Shown here piece after piece: positions 37,529 through 38,616 of a stretch of DNA of 38,616 bases. The stretch lies in assembly GCA_937929815.1 (NCBI GenBank), contig CALFUW010000067.1, positions 1 through 38,616 of the forward strand, in the 5' to 3' direction. Origin of the DNA: an uncultured Flavobacteriales bacterium (GTDB lineage Bacteria; Bacteroidota; Bacteroidia; Flavobacteriales; Schleiferiaceae). The notes beneath the pieces were generated by a model, which had not been told where the DNA came from, did not search any database, and was given only the letters and a program-made list of their open reading frames with translations. The first letter of the stretch is position 1; the number at the start of each line of letters is the position of its first letter. The translations under genes and the position numbers were made by a program.

Positions 37529-38616
37529 ATGTTTAAAAAAATCCTCATTGCTAATCGGGGCGAGATCGCCATGCGTGTTATCCGGACATGCCGCGAAATG
37601 GGCATTAAGACAGTAGCCGTATACTCCACTGCCGACAAGGACAGCCTGCATGTGCGGTTTGCCGATGAGGCTGTGTGCATCGGTCCCCCGCCAAGCAAAG
37701 ACTCATATCTGAATATTCCGAGAATCATGGCGGCCGCCGAGATTACCAATGCAGATGCCATCCATCCGGGCTATGGATTTTTGAGCGAAAACGCCAAATT
37801 TTCAAAGATTTGTGCCGAGCACGGCATCAAGTTTATCGGTGCTGCACCCGAGATGATCGAAAAAATGGGTGATAAAGCAACCGCAAAGGCGACCATGAAA
37901 GAAGCGGGTGTGCCTACTGTACCAGGTAGCGATGGCCTGCTGCAATCGCTGGATCATGCCCTAAGTGTAGCCCACGAAATAGGCTATCCCGTCATGATGA
38001 AGGCCACTGCCGGCGGTGGAGGTCGGGGAATGCGTGCTGTCTGGAATGATGAAGAGCTCAAAAAGGCCTGGGAGACTGCCCGGCAGGAGGCCGCAGCAGC
38101 CTTTGGCAATGACGGCATGTATATGGAAAAACTGATCGAAGAACCCCGTCACATCGAAATTCAGATCGTAGGAGACTCTACGGGCAAGGCATGTCACCTC
38201 TCGGAGCGCGACTGCTCCATCCAGCGCCGACATCAGAAACTAACCGAAGAAACGCCCTCGCCCTTTATGACTCCTGAACTTCGCGAGGCGATGGGGGCAG
38301 CAGCGGTACGTGCAGCCGAATACATCAGCTACGAAGGTGCCGGTACCATCGAGTTTCTTGTGGACAAGCACCGAAACTTTTATTTCATGGAGATGAATAC
38401 CCGTATTCAGGTGGAGCATCCTATCACAGAGCAAGTCATTGATTACGATCTGATCAGGGAACAAATCAAAGTGGCTTACGGCATTCCGATCTCCGGTAAA
38501 AACTATTACCCGAAACTTCACTCCATCGAATGCCGCATCAATGCCGAAGATCCCTACAATGACTTTCGCCCATGCCCCGGAAGGATTACCACCTTTCATG
38601 CGCCGGGAGGTCATGG
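37529..38616 (+). CDS. accC: Acetyl-CoA carboxylase biotin carboxylase subunit, 3' truncated by the window edge
   Basis: Manual translation from ATG 37529: [62 protein letters not shown]...; ATP-grasp GGGGRGMR. Not in the ORF track because no stop codon lies within the window. Confidence 0.97.
   Translation, partial: MFKKILIANRGEIAMRVIRTCREMGIKTVAVYSTADKDSLHVRFADEAVCIGPPPSKDSYLNIPRIMAAAEITNADAIHPGYGFLSENAKFSKICAEHGIKFIGAAPEMIEKMGDKATAKATMKEAGVPTVPGSDGLLQSLDHALSVAHEIGYPVMMKATAGGGGRGMRAVWNDEELKKAWETARQEAAAAFGNDGMYMEKLIEEPRHIEIQIVGDSTGKACHLSERDCSIQRRHQKLTEETPSPFMTPELREAMGAAAVRAAEYISYEGAGTIEFLVDKHRNFYFMEMNTRIQVEHPITEQVIDYDLIREQIKVAYGIPISGKNYYPKLHSIECRINAEDPYNDFRPCPGRITTFHAPGGH

Noticed and set aside
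38240-38614. 124-aa minus-strand ORF at the right edge (and 37961..38233)
   Set aside because: Antisense to accC, which is unambiguous on the plus strand but absent from the track because it has no stop within the window.
1-38616. Search for CRISPR arrays, transposases, integrases, phage genes or defence modules
   Set aside because: No regularly spaced repeats and no such protein families were recognisable among the ORFs. All major ORFs have ordinary chromosomal assignments.

Overview
This 38.6 kb window looks like a chromosomal segment of a Bacteroidota genome. The lineage call rests on the mutY-ssb-gldE-gldD gene order, TAnnTTTG-type -7 promoter elements, type III glutamine synthetase and Bacteroidota-style outer-membrane proteins. 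It is mostly housekeeping: glutamine synthetase III (5' truncated), recX, RNase G/E, a TPR protein, HU, mutY, ssb, gldE, gldD, a DUF2007-like gene, an aldo/keto reductase, hflX, tyrS, hemH, an S4-domain protein, a DegT-family aminotransferase, ugd, queG, a DEAD-box helicase, a PcrB/GGGP synthase-family gene, an SSS symporter, a secreted cyanophycinase-like protein, accA, a tetR-tolC-hlyD-RND efflux operon, a duplicated fasciclin lipoprotein, fabH, accB and accC (3' truncated). I see no CRISPR array, transposase, prophage, rRNA/tRNA or recognisable defence island, and I cannot claim a clearly new system. The items most worth following up are: (1) a 30-aa ultra-basic CDS absent from the ORF track (4054..4146, minus), followed by a terminator-like hairpin and a structured leader in front of rng; (2) a small membrane-protein gene framed by hairpins between queG and the helicase; (3) a perfect inverted repeat upstream of the tetR-efflux operon; (4) a lone archaeal-type prenylglyceryl phosphate synthase; (5) a lipoprotein-type cyanophycinase with no cyanophycin synthetase nearby.
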